Positions 37,047 to 47,050 of a stretch of DNA of 64,000 nt are shown here, piece by piece. The DNA is taken from NCBI GenBank assembly GCA_963822145.1, contig CAWGGG010000004.1, positions 744,001-808,000 on the forward strand. The letters run 5' to 3'. Position 1 is the stretch's first letter. Each line of letters opens with the position of its first letter. Origin of the DNA: UBA5072 sp963822145. GTDB taxonomy: Bacteria; Bacteroidota; Bacteroidia; Bacteroidales; UBA10428. The position numbers and the translations under genes were made by a program. The notes beneath the pieces were generated by a model. The model had not been told where the DNA came from. It worked only from the letters and a program-made list of their open reading frames with translations, and did no database searches.

Positions 37047-39233
37047 ATGATAAAGATGAAAGTCTTCTGTTATTCTAAATATCTTTTTTTCTCGCTGGCA
37101 GTCTCACTTTATACGGTCATGCCTGGTTATGGACAAGTATCCAGGCCCGGCAATCCCTACCCGCTGCATTATCCCGGATCATCGCCGCTGATGATATATG
37201 ATCTTCCGGTTTCGGCTTTGCAGAAATCAATGGCTGTCCGAACGGATCAGTCCTCTTTGCTTAAACCTGCCAGGTCGGGAATCCTGTTGGATACTGATTT
37301 CTCTCCGGAAGAACAGGGAACCTGGGATACAGTTTCCGGTGGCCTGAAGATCTGGAGAGCAGCATTTCATGTCCAGGATGCAGCTCTGATGCGCCTGGTC
37401 TTCTCACCTTATAAGTTGCATAAAGGAGTAAAGGTCTTCCTGTATGATGAGCGGCAGCAAACGGTTCTTGGGGCATTTACTGATTTGAATAACAAATCGG
37501 TAAACCTGCTGGCTACTGCTTACATCCCTGGTGACATGCTGGTGGTAGAAATTCAGGTGCCCGGATACCTGGAAACTTACGGAGCACTGAAAATAGATGG
37601 TGTGGGATGCGATTTCTCCGGACTGAAGGGTACAGGTTCGCTGAAAGATGGATGGTTTGGCTGGTCCGATTCCTGCAATATAGATATCAACTGCCTCGGT
37701 GACTCGGTTTACCAGGTCGTTAAAAACTCGGTGGTCCGCATTGTATTCGATGGCGGTGAAAGATGTACCGGGATCCTGGTAAACAATACCCTGGAAAATG
37801 GAACGAATTACCTGATCACGGCAGAGCACTGCATCAGTTCAGAAGCATCGGCCAATGCCGCCTTATTTTATTTCGACTATGAAAGTCCCTGGTGCGGAGG
37901 CCCTGATGGCAGCAATCATAAATCCGTTTCCGGCGCCACCCTGCGGGCAACCGGCAGCAATCTTGACTTTTCACTGCTTGAATTGCTCGAACCCGTTCCG
38001 GTCAATTACTATCCTTATTATGCAGGTTGGGATGTGTCTGGTCAAACACCCACGTATGGTTTTACCATTCACCATCCACTGGGTGATGTAAAGAAGATCA
38101 GCAGGGAAAACCATTCCCTCGCCATAACCAGTTATGGCAGTGGCTATGATGATCAGACCCACTGGCTGGTAAGGCATTGGGAATCCGGAACCACTGAGGT
38201 AGGCTCATCCGGGGCACCATTCTTTGATCAGAACCTACGTGTTGTAGGAACGCTTACAGGTGGTCAGGCGAATTGCCTCAGTTCAGTTAATGATTATTTC
38301 CAGATGATCAGCCACAGTTGGGACGATTATTCTGATCCTGAAAGACAGTTAGCCTCGTGGCTCGATCCGGTTAAAAAGCAGCTCACCGAGATCGATGGTT
38401 TTGATCCCTACAGTGATTTCTGGGCAACAGGGGATACGCTGACCAATATTGCTACCGAGGAGACACTGACTGTTGAAACCGGTGATCTTGACTGGGGAAG
38501 CTATTCGGGGCACAATTCCGATCATCTTACATCCTTTGCTGAGGTATTTAGGGAACAAGTCAGCAAAAAGATCCTGGGGTTGATCCTACAGGTGGCTGAT
38601 AACGCAGTGGCGTCGCAATCTGCAAATCTGGTGCTGAAAATATGGGAGGGAGATAACCTGCCCGGTAAGGTGGTTTACCAGAAAAATGTGGCATTGGCAG
38701 ACCTGGGAGGAGAAACCCGGAATTTCGTGGAATTTGATTCGATAGTCGTGGCGGGAAAGAATTTCTTCGCCGGGTATGAAGTGGAATACAACAGTCCCCA
38801 GGATACTTTTTCCACCTATATGGCTGCTAACCGGTCAACCACAGCAGTAAACACAGCATTTGTAAATGACGGTTACCTCTGGTATCCCCTGGATGCCTAT
38901 ACCGGTGAAGGTCTTCATACCTCCTTTGCCATCATGCCGGTAGTCTTTGACTCAATCCCGGAGACCGACAATACCCCTGATTTCACCAGCGACATCATTG
39001 CTTATCCTAATCCGGCCAACACGCAAATCTGGCTGGAATTTCATGATCTTTCTGCTTTCCCGGTTGAGGTTTCGGTATTCAATACCCAGGGGCAGCTGAT
39101 GCTGAAGAAGGAATTCGGGCCCTACTTAAGGATTATTTTACTGGACCAGTTGTATTTCAATTCAGGTATTTATATCATCCGGGTCAGACAGGGTGAAATC
39201 ATCCATAACCTCAAGATAACCATCATGAAATAG
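37047..39233 (+). CDS. Secreted trypsin-like serine protease with T9SS type A sorting domain
   Basis: A 728-residue exported protease (start 37047, or 37056 at the second ATG). Signal peptide to about residue 30, a propeptide (about 30-215), then a trypsin-fold domain resembling lysyl endopeptidases: His in NYLITAEHCIS, Asp in SNLDFSLLEL, and Ser in GSSGAPFF, the catalytic triad, with Cys pairs around it. A linker domain follows, then the Por secretion C-terminal domain (IIAYPNPANTQIWLEF...GIYIIRVRQGE, about 650-728), which directs export by type IX secretion and surface attachment. Substrate specificity not predictable. Confidence 0.88.
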   Translation: MIKMKVFCYSKYLFFSLAVSLYTVMPGYGQVSRPGNPYPLHYPGSSPLMIYDLPVSALQKSMAVRTDQSSLLKPARSGILLDTDFSPEEQGTWDTVSGGLKIWRAAFHVQDAALMRLVFSPYKLHKGVKVFLYDERQQTVLGAFTDLNNKSVNLLATAYIPGDMLVVEIQVPGYLETYGALKIDGVGCDFSGLKGTGSLKDGWFGWSDSCNIDINCLGDSVYQVVKNSVVRIVFDGGERCTGILVNNTLENGTNYLITAEHCISSEASANAALFYFDYESPWCGGPDGSNHKSVSGATLRATGSNLDFSLLELLEPVPVNYYPYYAGWDVSGQTPTYGFTIHHPLGDVKKISRENHSLAITSYGSGYDDQTHWLVRHWESGTTEVGSSGAPFFDQNLRVVGTLTGGQANCLSSVNDYFQMISHSWDDYSDPERQLASWLDPVKKQLTEIDGFDPYSDFWATGDTLTNIATEETLTVETGDLDWGSYSGHNSDHLTSFAEVFREQVSKKILGLILQVADNAVASQSANLVLKIWEGDNLPGKVVYQKNVALADLGGETRNFVEFDSIVVAGKNFFAGYEVEYNSPQDTFSTYMAANRSTTAVNTAFVNDGYLWYPLDAYTGEGLHTSFAIMPVVFDSIPETDNTPDFTSDIIAYPNPANTQIWLEFHDLSAFPVEVSVFNTQGQLMLKKEFGPYLRIILLDQLYFNSGIYIIRVRQGEIIHNLKITIMK

Positions 39234-39318
39234 TTGACTTAAATACGGGTTTTTAACTTCCAAAAGGTAACTTTTTGTTATAAACTCAGTATAGAAGTAT
39301 GTATCGAAAAGGATTGTT

Positions 39319-42300
39319 ATGGTTAGGTTGGTAAGGATCATCATGCTCTTATTGTTTTGCATTGCGGGCTCCCTAAAGGCGCAGGAAAAAACCGCTGAAA
39401 GATACCTTGATATCAGGGGTACTTCCGAACTGGATATGCAACCCCTGTCAAGAGCCACCGCCAATCTTTATGAAGGGTCGAACAAGGTAAAATCGGTTCA
39501 GACCGGATCTGATGGCAGCTTTTCATTCCGGCTGGATATGAATAAACAATATACCATTGAGGTTGAAAAGGACGGTCTGGTGAGCAAACGCATCAGTTTC
39601 AACACCTCATTGCCCGATGAAGAGAAAGGCACCTGGATGAATGAGTTTTCAATAGGATTGGTGAAGAAATGCAACGGTGTGGATTATTCGGTTTTGACCG
39701 AACCGGTCGATAAGATTAGTTTTGACGCCAAAAGGCGTGAGTTTGTGTCGGATAAGAATTACGTGTCAGGCATGCGATCCAGGATTGAGAACATGCTGAT
39801 CAAAAATGACCAGTGCATGTTGAATCAATATGAAGCTGCTGTAAAGAAAGGGGATCAGCTGGCCGCCCAGAAGAATTACCAGGAAGCCCTGGCTGCCTAT
39901 AAAGAGGCACAGGAGATCTATCCGACTGAAATGTATCCCGGTAAGCAGATATCCGAGATCAATAACCAGATGAGCAAACAGCAGAATTCTGCCGAGGTCT
40001 ATAAAAAACTGATCGAAGAAGCAGATGCTTTGGCTTCCCAGCAAAAATATGCAGAAGCCCTGCAAAAGTATAAAGGAGCCGCTTCATTGAATCCCCAGGA
40101 GGCCTATGCCCGGCAGAAGGTGGCTGAGATTGAAAAAGCAATGGCTCAGGAGCAGGCTGCTCGGCAGGCTGCACAAAGTAACGAAGACAGGTATAACCAG
40201 GCCATGGCCAAGGCCAGTGTGGCTTATACGCGTAAGGATTATCCCGCGGCCAAACAATACTATCAGGAAGCTCTGGCAATCAAGCCAGCGGAATCGCTGC
40301 CTCAAACCAGGATGCAGGAAATAGAGACCATCCTGGCAAAAAAGGCCGCGGATGATGCCTCCAGGGCAGCTGAAAGCAGCAGGAAGGCTGCATTTGAAAA
40401 TGATTACAAGGCATTAATAGCGCAGGCCGATGGACAATACAAAGCCAAACAGTATGACGAAGCCAGGCAGAACTATGCCAAGGCACTTACCCTGAAACCT
40501 TCGGATCCTTATCCCGCACAGCGGGTGAAGGCAATCGAAAACGCAGCTGCAGCTGAACAGGCTGCCCGGCAGAAAAGCATTGACGATGCTTACGAAGCTG
40601 CTATGGCAGCCGCCAACAATGCCATTGCACAAAACCAGTTTCCCCTGGCTCAGGAACAGTTGCAGAAAGCCCTGGCAGTGAAACCGGGAGATGTATCAGC
40701 CAACAACAGGTTCGCCGAGGTAAATGCTATGGCTGAGGATTACACAAAACGGAAATCACAGGAGGAACAGTATAAAAAAATAATTAATGCTGCAGATGGG
40801 TATCTGCAGCAAAAGGACCTGGTGAAAGCCAGGGAAGTCTATACCCAGGCTCTTGCCATCAAGCCGGGGGATCAGTATGCGCAGAACAAGATTGCTGCGA
40901 TTGATTACAGTTTTGCTGCTGATCAGGCTGCAAAGATCAAGGCCACCGAGGAAAGATACAGAGCAGCCGTTAATGCTGCCAATACAGCCATAACGCAGGC
41001 ATCCTATACCCAGGCTAAGGAATACCTGAACAATGCATTGGCTATAAAACCAGGAGATGTCTATGCCACCGGCAAATCAGCTGAAGTTGAAAAACTGATC
41101 GAGGAACAGCGAAAACAAAAAGAACAGGAGCAATTGCTGGCCAGTCAATACCAGGCTGCAATAGCTTCAGCTGACCAGTCATTCAATACGCGGGATTATG
41201 CTGCTGCGTTGACCTCCTACAACAAGGCATTGCAGCTTAAACCGGGCGACGCATATGCCAACCAGAAAATTACATCCATTGAGAACATTTTAACCGCTGA
41301 ATCTGTCCATAAGCAGAAACAACTGGATGATGCCTTTAAGAGCGCCATGGATCGGGGCACAGCTGCTCAGATCGCAAAAGATTATCAAATGGCAAAAAAT
41401 GCCTTTCAGGAGGCGCTTGCAGTTAAGCCGGCAGATCAATCTGCAAAAGCCAAAATTGCGGAAACTGATTTATTGATCCGTCAGGCAGAGGAAAAACTGG
41501 CTGCCGAACAGGCCCGGAAACTGAAGTACGATAGCAACATAAAAATGGCCGATCAGTACCTGGCACAGAAAGACTATGTCAATGCCAAAGCCGGTTATGA
41601 GCAGGCACTGAATATCCAGCCGGGTGAGGATTATCCACGTCAGAAACTGGATGAAATTTCCAAAGCCATTGCAGAAAAGGAAAAGCTGCTTGCCGATCAG
41701 CAGGCCAGGGAAAATGCTTATCAAATGGCATTGGTCAGCGGTGATAAATTCTTCAGGGCGAAAGAATACCTTCAAGCCAGGGAGGAATACAACAGGGCCT
41801 TGCTCCTGAAACCGGAAGAGGCATTTCCGAAAACCAAGGTGGTTGAAATTGATAAACTGATAGCTGCCAGGCAAAAGGAACAGGAAGCCGCCAAAGCTAG
41901 AACAGATGCCTATACAACGGCATTAGCATCAGGGAACAGTTTTTATGCAAAAAAGGATTACCTTGCAGCAAAAACCAGTTATACCGAGGCGCTGAAACAA
42001 ATACCGGGTGACCCGCTTGCCACAGATCAGATCAGGAAGATCGATTACCTGCTGGCTGAGGCAGAAAAGCAAAAACAGGCAGATGCTGCCCGCAAGGCAT
42101 CCTACGAGTCCCTGATAAAATCTGCAGACAATGCCTTTGAGGCAGGCAAATACCTGACAGCCAAGGAGGACTATAAGAGCGCACTTGCCGTGGAGCCTTC
42201 CAGTGTCTATGCCAAACAAAGAATTGCACGGATCGATGAAATCAACCGTGCTTTAAGCCAGGCCACCGCAAAATCCAGCGCGCCCGTATCAGTCGGAAAT

Positions 42301-42615
42301 CTTAAATCAATTGCAGCTATTCCTATGGGTGAATTGAACTTTAAAACGGAATCTGAAAGGCAAAAATACCTGGATGAACTGAAAGAAAAATATCCAGATG
42401 GTATTACACTGGAGAAGTACAAGGAGCGCTATAAGGAGACTTTCCGGTATATCATCATCCGTGATAATCAGGCACAGGAATACAGACGCATAAAATTTAT
42501 CACCTATAACGGTGAGCAATATTCAGTTAATGGTAAACCCATAACACAGCAATACTTCCTTTCACAGGTAAAAACCCGTCAGGGTGAAAGTTATCAGGAA
42601 ATAGAATTACAATGA
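39319..42615 (+). CDS. Giant periplasmic TPR-repeat protein coupled to btuF
   Basis: A 1098-residue exported protein. Signal peptide to about residue 20, a beta-sandwich (carboxypeptidase-regulatory-like, LYEGSNKVKSVQTGSDGSFSF, about 35-95), then 13 degenerate repeats of about 65 residues at nt 39,844-42,240, each with A...Y..AL.[IL]KPGD.YA..K..EI followed by charged coiled-coil linkers. A distinct C-terminal domain (about 995-1098) includes ELKEKYPDGITLEKYKERYKE. Its TGA overlaps the btuF ATG (ATGA), implying translational coupling with cobalamin transporter genes. Function not recognised. Confidence 0.8.
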   Translation: MVRLVRIIMLLLFCIAGSLKAQEKTAERYLDIRGTSELDMQPLSRATANLYEGSNKVKSVQTGSDGSFSFRLDMNKQYTIEVEKDGLVSKRISFNTSLPDEEKGTWMNEFSIGLVKKCNGVDYSVLTEPVDKISFDAKRREFVSDKNYVSGMRSRIENMLIKNDQCMLNQYEAAVKKGDQLAAQKNYQEALAAYKEAQEIYPTEMYPGKQISEINNQMSKQQNSAEVYKKLIEEADALASQQKYAEALQKYKGAASLNPQEAYARQKVAEIEKAMAQEQAARQAAQSNEDRYNQAMAKASVAYTRKDYPAAKQYYQEALAIKPAESLPQTRMQEIETILAKKAADDASRAAESSRKAAFENDYKALIAQADGQYKAKQYDEARQNYAKALTLKPSDPYPAQRVKAIENAAAAEQAARQKSIDDAYEAAMAAANNAIAQNQFPLAQEQLQKALAVKPGDVSANNRFAEVNAMAEDYTKRKSQEEQYKKIINAADGYLQQKDLVKAREVYTQALAIKPGDQYAQNKIAAIDYSFAADQAAKIKATEERYRAAVNAANTAITQASYTQAKEYLNNALAIKPGDVYATGKSAEVEKLIEEQRKQKEQEQLLASQYQAAIASADQSFNTRDYAAALTSYNKALQLKPGDAYANQKITSIENILTAESVHKQKQLDDAFKSAMDRGTAAQIAKDYQMAKNAFQEALAVKPADQSAKAKIAETDLLIRQAEEKLAAEQARKLKYDSNIKMADQYLAQKDYVNAKAGYEQALNIQPGEDYPRQKLDEISKAIAEKEKLLADQQARENAYQMALVSGDKFFRAKEYLQAREEYNRALLLKPEEAFPKTKVVEIDKLIAARQKEQEAAKARTDAYTTALASGNSFYAKKDYLAAKTSYTEALKQIPGDPLATDQIRKIDYLLAEAEKQKQADAARKASYESLIKSADNAFEAGKYLTAKEDYKSALAVEPSSVYAKQRIARIDEINRALSQATAKSSAPVSVGNLKSIAAIPMGELNFKTESERQKYLDELKEKYPDGITLEKYKERYKETFRYIIIRDNQAQEYRRIKFITYNGEQYSVNGKPITQQYFLSQVKTRQGESYQEIELQ

Positions 42616-43757
42616 ACAGGATTTCCTGCTTACTCTTCATTGGGATTGTGCTCAACGGTTGCTCTGGGAATCAGTACAGTAATAAAAGGATCACCGAATC
42701 AACAGATGCCATGGCACAGGTGCAATATGCCAGGGGTTTCAGTGTGGAGAAACAGGGCCAGAACCTTCTGGTAACCGTTAAGGATCCTTGGCAGGAAGCA
42801 AGTGGAATCCAGTACCGCTACCTTTTGAGTGATACATTGTCCCGGTCGGTTATTGTGGATGAATTCACTTCGAGGATAAAAACACCGGTGAAAAACGTGG
42901 TATGCCTGTCTACAACCCACATCGGATTTATCGCCTACCTTGGAGAAACTGGCTCTGTATCAGGAGTATCAGGAAAAGACTTTGTTGTGAATGAAAATCT
43001 TCGTGTAAAGCTTGATCAGGGTCTGGTTGCCGATGTTGGCTATGATGAGAACCTCAATTATGAATTGTTGCTGAAACTTAAACCGGATATTGTTTTTGCA
43101 TACGGGGTCAATATGGGTATTACCAATACCATCAGAAAATTGCATGAGCTCGGAATACCGGTGATCCTGATCGGGGAATATCTCGAAGAAGACCCATTGG
43201 CCAAGATGGAGTGGGTGAAGGTCTTTGCAGCACTTTATAAACGAGAGGCCATGGCAACTGAGAAATTCGATTCTGTTGCCGGAATATACAACATACTTGC
43301 TAAAAGGGCTGGCCGTTCTGAAAATAAGCCCGGTGTACTGCTGGGCTTGCCCTGGCGAGGTACCTGGTACATATCAGGTTCGCAAAGCTACATTGCCCGA
43401 TTGATCAAAGATGCAGGGGGGAAATACATCTGGGATCACCTGGATTATAATGAAAGCAGACCCATGGTATTGGAGGCCGTTTACGAGCATGCTTTATCAG
43501 CTGATTACTGGATCAATCCGGGAGATGCGTTGCTAAAAAAAGATATCGTGGCTGTGGATGAACGTTTTGGCAGATTACCTTCCTTCAAAAATGACAGGGT
43601 TTTCAATAATAACAATGAATTAAGCATGGGAGGCGGTAACGCCTTTTTTGAGTCAGGCGTGGTGGAACCGGAAATTATCTTATCGGATCTTATATACATC
43701 TTACATCCGCAATTATTACCTTCGCATAAGTTAAAATATTACAGAAAACTCCAGTAG
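42612..43757 (+). CDS. btuF: BtuF-like periplasmic cobalamin/siderophore-binding lipoprotein
   Basis: A 381-residue ABC substrate-binding lipoprotein with Cys17 (LNGCSGN). The Peripla_BP_2 fold is visible: VVCLSTTHIGFIAYLG, DVGYDENLNYELLLKLKPDIVFAYG, and ELGIPVILIGEYLEEDPLAKMEWVKVFAAL, GNAFFESGVVEPEIILSDLIYILHP. The following permease and ATPase complete a BtuFCD-type importer. Cobalamin is favoured by the riboswitch-controlled BtuB 10 kb upstream; an iron-siderophore or haem substrate cannot be excluded. Confidence 0.85.
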   Translation: MNRISCLLFIGIVLNGCSGNQYSNKRITESTDAMAQVQYARGFSVEKQGQNLLVTVKDPWQEASGIQYRYLLSDTLSRSVIVDEFTSRIKTPVKNVVCLSTTHIGFIAYLGETGSVSGVSGKDFVVNENLRVKLDQGLVADVGYDENLNYELLLKLKPDIVFAYGVNMGITNTIRKLHELGIPVILIGEYLEEDPLAKMEWVKVFAALYKREAMATEKFDSVAGIYNILAKRAGRSENKPGVLLGLPWRGTWYISGSQSYIARLIKDAGGKYIWDHLDYNESRPMVLEAVYEHALSADYWINPGDALLKKDIVAVDERFGRLPSFKNDRVFNNNNELSMGGGNAFFESGVVEPEIILSDLIYILHPQLLPSHKLKYYRKLQ

Positions 43758-43763
43758 TTCACC

Positions 43764-44831
43764 ATGCTTTTCCGTTCCGGCAGTATTTTATTCCCCGGCC
43801 GTTCCATAAGAAACGGCCTGTGGCTAATATTACTGGCAGTATTACTTCTTGTACTTGTGGTTCTGGATTTAATGACCGGTGCTGTAAAAATCCCGGCTTT
43901 TCAGGTAATAGGCATCCTGGCAGGTGTCACACAGGATAATCCGGTGTGGAACACCATCCTGCTTGATTTCAGGTTGCCGAAAATGTTTACCGCCCTTCTG
44001 GCAGGCGCTGCCCTTTCCATTAGCGGTCTGCAAATGCAAACGGTCTTCCGGAATCCCCTCGCAGGTCCCGATGTTCTGGGCGTTAGCGCAGGGGCCAGTT
44101 TAGGAGTGGCTCTGGCGGTGATGGGCTTTGGGGACTTTTTTCTAACACACCATCTCAGTGCACTCGGCAACTGGACCCAGATTATGGCGGCCTGGACCGG
44201 GGCCGGACTGGTATTAATGCTCATTATGTTTGTTTCACTTCGAGTGAGGGATATCATGACAATACTGATCCTGGGTATACTCTTTGGAAGTGCGGCTTCA
44301 GCATTCGTCAGCATTTTGCAGTATTTCAGCCAGCAGTCTGTGCTTAAAGCTTTTATTATATGGTCTATGGGCAGTTTAGGCAACCTGACCCGCATTCAGT
44401 TGAGGGTTTTGGTGATCAGTCTTGCAGGCGGTTTTCTGTTGACCCTGATGTCACTTAAAGTACTGAACGCTTTTTTGCTGGGTGAAACCTATTCGCGCAG
44501 CCTGGGTGTCAGGATCAAATGGGCACGTCTCCTTGTGTTTTTATCCACCAGTATATTATCCGGCAGTGTAACAGCCTTTTGTGGTCCTGTTGCATTTGTT
44601 GGAATAGCAGTACCCCATCTGGCGCGATTCCTGTTTGGGACGGCAAATCATCGAATCCTTGTTCCAGCTTGCCTCTTGCTGGGATCGGCCTTGATGCTGC
44701 TGGCAGATATCATTTCACAGGTACCCGGATCAGGGGTTATTCTTCCCGTTAATGCTGTTACGGCATTAATCGGTATTCCGGTAGTGGTTTGGGTAATTGT
44801 ATACAACAGGAGGATGGTGAGTGTAAGTTGA
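43764..44831 (+). CDS. btuC: FecCD-family permease, BtuC-like
   Basis: A 355-residue inner-membrane permease with about ten helices. Family motifs are RLPKMFTALLAGAALSISGLQMQTVFRNPLAGPDVLGVSAGASLG, WSMGSL and FCGPVAFVGIAVPHLARFLFG. It begins six bases after btuF and ends one base before btuD. Confidence 0.92.
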   Translation: MLFRSGSILFPGRSIRNGLWLILLAVLLLVLVVLDLMTGAVKIPAFQVIGILAGVTQDNPVWNTILLDFRLPKMFTALLAGAALSISGLQMQTVFRNPLAGPDVLGVSAGASLGVALAVMGFGDFFLTHHLSALGNWTQIMAAWTGAGLVLMLIMFVSLRVRDIMTILILGILFGSAASAFVSILQYFSQQSVLKAFIIWSMGSLGNLTRIQLRVLVISLAGGFLLTLMSLKVLNAFLLGETYSRSLGVRIKWARLLVFLSTSILSGSVTAFCGPVAFVGIAVPHLARFLFGTANHRILVPACLLLGSALMLLADIISQVPGSGVILPVNAVTALIGIPVVVWVIVYNRRMVSVS

Positions 44832-44832
44832 A

Positions 44833-45858
44833 ATGGAAAACAATAGAGACAGCAGACATCGCATAAGACTGGAAGGTCTGAAGATTGGCTACCGGAACTC
44901 CATGCACAAAGAAACTTTGGTTTTCGGTCCCATTACAGCTGAGATCACCCAGGCCGAAATGGTCGGAATCATCGGCCGGAACGGCATTGGTAAAAGTACA
45001 TTGCTGAGAACCATTGCAGGTCTTCAATCACAGCTTCAGGGGAAAGTCCTGGTAGATGGCATGGACAATAGCAGGATACCAGCTAAGGAACGGGCCCAAC
45101 TTATCAGTTTTGTCTCAACTGAACCAGTTTCTGCCCAGCATATCAGGGTCGGTGAAATGATTTCCATGGGTAGATTCCCCCATACCGGCTGGTTGGGTGT
45201 ACTTCAGCCCGGGGATTTGGAACTGGTTCGTCAGGCGGCTGAGATGACCAGCATACAGCATTTGCTCAGCAAATTCATGCAGGAACTTAGTGATGGTGAA
45301 CGACAGAAGGTCATGATTGCCAGGGCCCTGGCGCAGGATACTCCCATTATCATCCTCGATGAACCGACAGCCTTCCTGGATTTACCGGCTCGTTATGATA
45401 TCCTGAGAATTCTTAACGATCTGACCCTGATCCATCGTAAAACCATTCTCTTCACTACCCACGATCTGGCCATCGCTATTGAGGTTGCGGACAAACTTTG
45501 GCTGATGTCTGAAGGCAATCTTTTTGAGGGAGCTCCGGAAGATTTGATTATTAATAAGGTATTTCGTAAATTGTTCTTAAATTCGCCAGCTGAATTCGAT
45601 ACCAGAACATCTTCTTTTCGTCTCAGGAGAAACCTGGAAAAAGAAGTAACGATTTTGGGTGACAGAAAATACAGGAATTTGACCCGAAAAGCTATGGAAA
45701 GGATTGGATTCCGGACAAATGACGAATGTGGATCTGTATATGAAGTTATCGTTGGTAAACAGCAGGATGGGCTCTTGTGGCAATTCCATTACAAGGATAC
45801 ATACCTTAATTTTGACTCTATTTATGCCTTAGCCGGATATATGAAAAACCTGCATTAA
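44833..45858 (+). CDS. btuD: ABC transporter ATPase, BtuD-like
   Basis: A 341-residue ATPase of the FepC/BtuD class. Walker A GRNGIGKST (Lys54), signature LSDGERQ (about 153-159), Walker B IIILDEPTAFLD, H-loop TTHDLAI. A C-terminal extension of about 80 residues (from about 262) after the ATPase core contains NDECGSVYEVIVGKQQDGLLWQFHYKDTYLNFDSI; such tails occur in other Bacteroidota importers. Begins one base after btuC. Confidence 0.91.
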   Translation: MENNRDSRHRIRLEGLKIGYRNSMHKETLVFGPITAEITQAEMVGIIGRNGIGKSTLLRTIAGLQSQLQGKVLVDGMDNSRIPAKERAQLISFVSTEPVSAQHIRVGEMISMGRFPHTGWLGVLQPGDLELVRQAAEMTSIQHLLSKFMQELSDGERQKVMIARALAQDTPIIILDEPTAFLDLPARYDILRILNDLTLIHRKTILFTTHDLAIAIEVADKLWLMSEGNLFEGAPEDLIINKVFRKLFLNSPAEFDTRTSSFRLRRNLEKEVTILGDRKYRNLTRKAMERIGFRTNDECGSVYEVIVGKQQDGLLWQFHYKDTYLNFDSIYALAGYMKNLH

Positions 45859-45877
45859 AACTTTTAACTATACTGCT

Positions 45878-46090
45878 ATGGAAACCATGAAAAAAATTGT
45901 CTCCTATATTCTGATAACCTGTGTATTGCTTTTTACAATTGTAGCCATCCTGGGAATATGGGATATCATCGATCTTAAAAATGTGATGATGAATACTGTA
46001 TTTTCCCTGATTGTCATTTTTGCGGCATCTGCGGTAATCCTTTTCATCTATACCGTTTTTATGCGGGATTCCGATCAAAACCATTCCTAA
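45878..46090 (+). CDS. Small two-helix membrane protein after btuD
   Basis: A 70-residue hypothetical membrane protein with two helices (about 5-26 and 37-62) and a short charged C-terminus. No family recognised. It starts 19 bases after btuD and so probably belongs to the same transcript; a stabilising role for the importer is a guess. Confidence 0.65.
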   Translation: METMKKIVSYILITCVLLFTIVAILGIWDIIDLKNVMMNTVFSLIVIFAASAVILFIYTVFMRDSDQNHS

Positions 46091-46123
46091 TCAAAAATCC
46101 GATTCTCCTCCAAGGTAACGATC

Positions 46124-47050
46124 ATGTTGTCCATATTAATTCCTGTTTATAATTTTAATATCGTGCCTTTGGTTAATGCGTTGCACAAGCAGGCAACCCA
46201 GGCAGCTATACCCTTCGAAATAATCCTGCTGGATGATTGTTCATCTGAACTGTTGCGTGATCAGAACCAGGATGTCAGCAATCTGCCCTTTGTAAGGTTT
46301 TATGAACTCGATAAGAATATCGGTCGTGCCAGCATTCGGAACCGCCTTGCCGAAATGGCTGTATACGATTCTCTGCTGTTCATGGACTGTGATTCCGAAG
46401 TGCCGTCAGATCGTTATATAGATAGGTATTTACCTTACTGTGGCAAAGAATTGGTGGTTTGTGGCGGGCGAATGTACCGGCCTGATCCGCCGGAGGAACA
46501 TGAATTCCTGTTACGGTGGCTTTACGGCATCAGGAAGGAACAAAAGCCTGATACCATCAGGAAGAAAAACCCATACAGGTCGTTCATGACGAATAACTTC
46601 TTAATATCCAAAGCCATAATGCTTCAGATTCAGTTCGATGAAAGCATTGTCCAGTATGGTCACGAGGATACGCTGTTCGGTCTGGAACTGAAAAAGAGAG
46701 AAGTACCTTTGGTACACATCCAGAATCCACTGGTGCATATAGGTCTCGAAATCTCCTGGGAATTCATCAGGAAAACCAGTGAAGGAATTGAAAACCTGGT
46801 AATGCTATTACAGAAGGGCAAGATCCTCCGGAATGACATTGAAGACATCAGGTTACTGAAAACCTATGAATTCATGGGAAAATTCCATCTCGTGAATTTC
46901 TATCTTTTCTTTTATGAATTTATCAGCAATACGGTTATGAAAAACATGCTGGGCCCCAATCCGACCATTTTTGCCTTTGATCTTTACAAATTATCGGTAT
47001 TCTCCAATCTTATTAAGAAGAACAGGGCATTAAAACCTTCATTTAGCTGA
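46124..47050 (+). CDS. Family 2 glycosyltransferase
   Basis: A 308-residue GT-A glycosyltransferase. N-terminal ILIPVYNFNIVPLVNALHKQ, nucleotide-sugar site IILLDDCSSE, donor-binding DxD-type MDCDSEVP, and acceptor-region FMTNNFLISKAIM with YGHEDTLFGLELKKR. No membrane helices, so it would work at the cytoplasmic face. It ends 12 bases into the convergent DUF2490 gene. The acceptor sugar is unknown. Confidence 0.88.
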   Translation: MLSILIPVYNFNIVPLVNALHKQATQAAIPFEIILLDDCSSELLRDQNQDVSNLPFVRFYELDKNIGRASIRNRLAEMAVYDSLLFMDCDSEVPSDRYIDRYLPYCGKELVVCGGRMYRPDPPEEHEFLLRWLYGIRKEQKPDTIRKKNPYRSFMTNNFLISKAIMLQIQFDESIVQYGHEDTLFGLELKKREVPLVHIQNPLVHIGLEISWEFIRKTSEGIENLVMLLQKGKILRNDIEDIRLLKTYEFMGKFHLVNFYLFFYEFISNTVMKNMLGPNPTIFAFDLYKLSVFSNLIKKNRALKPSFS

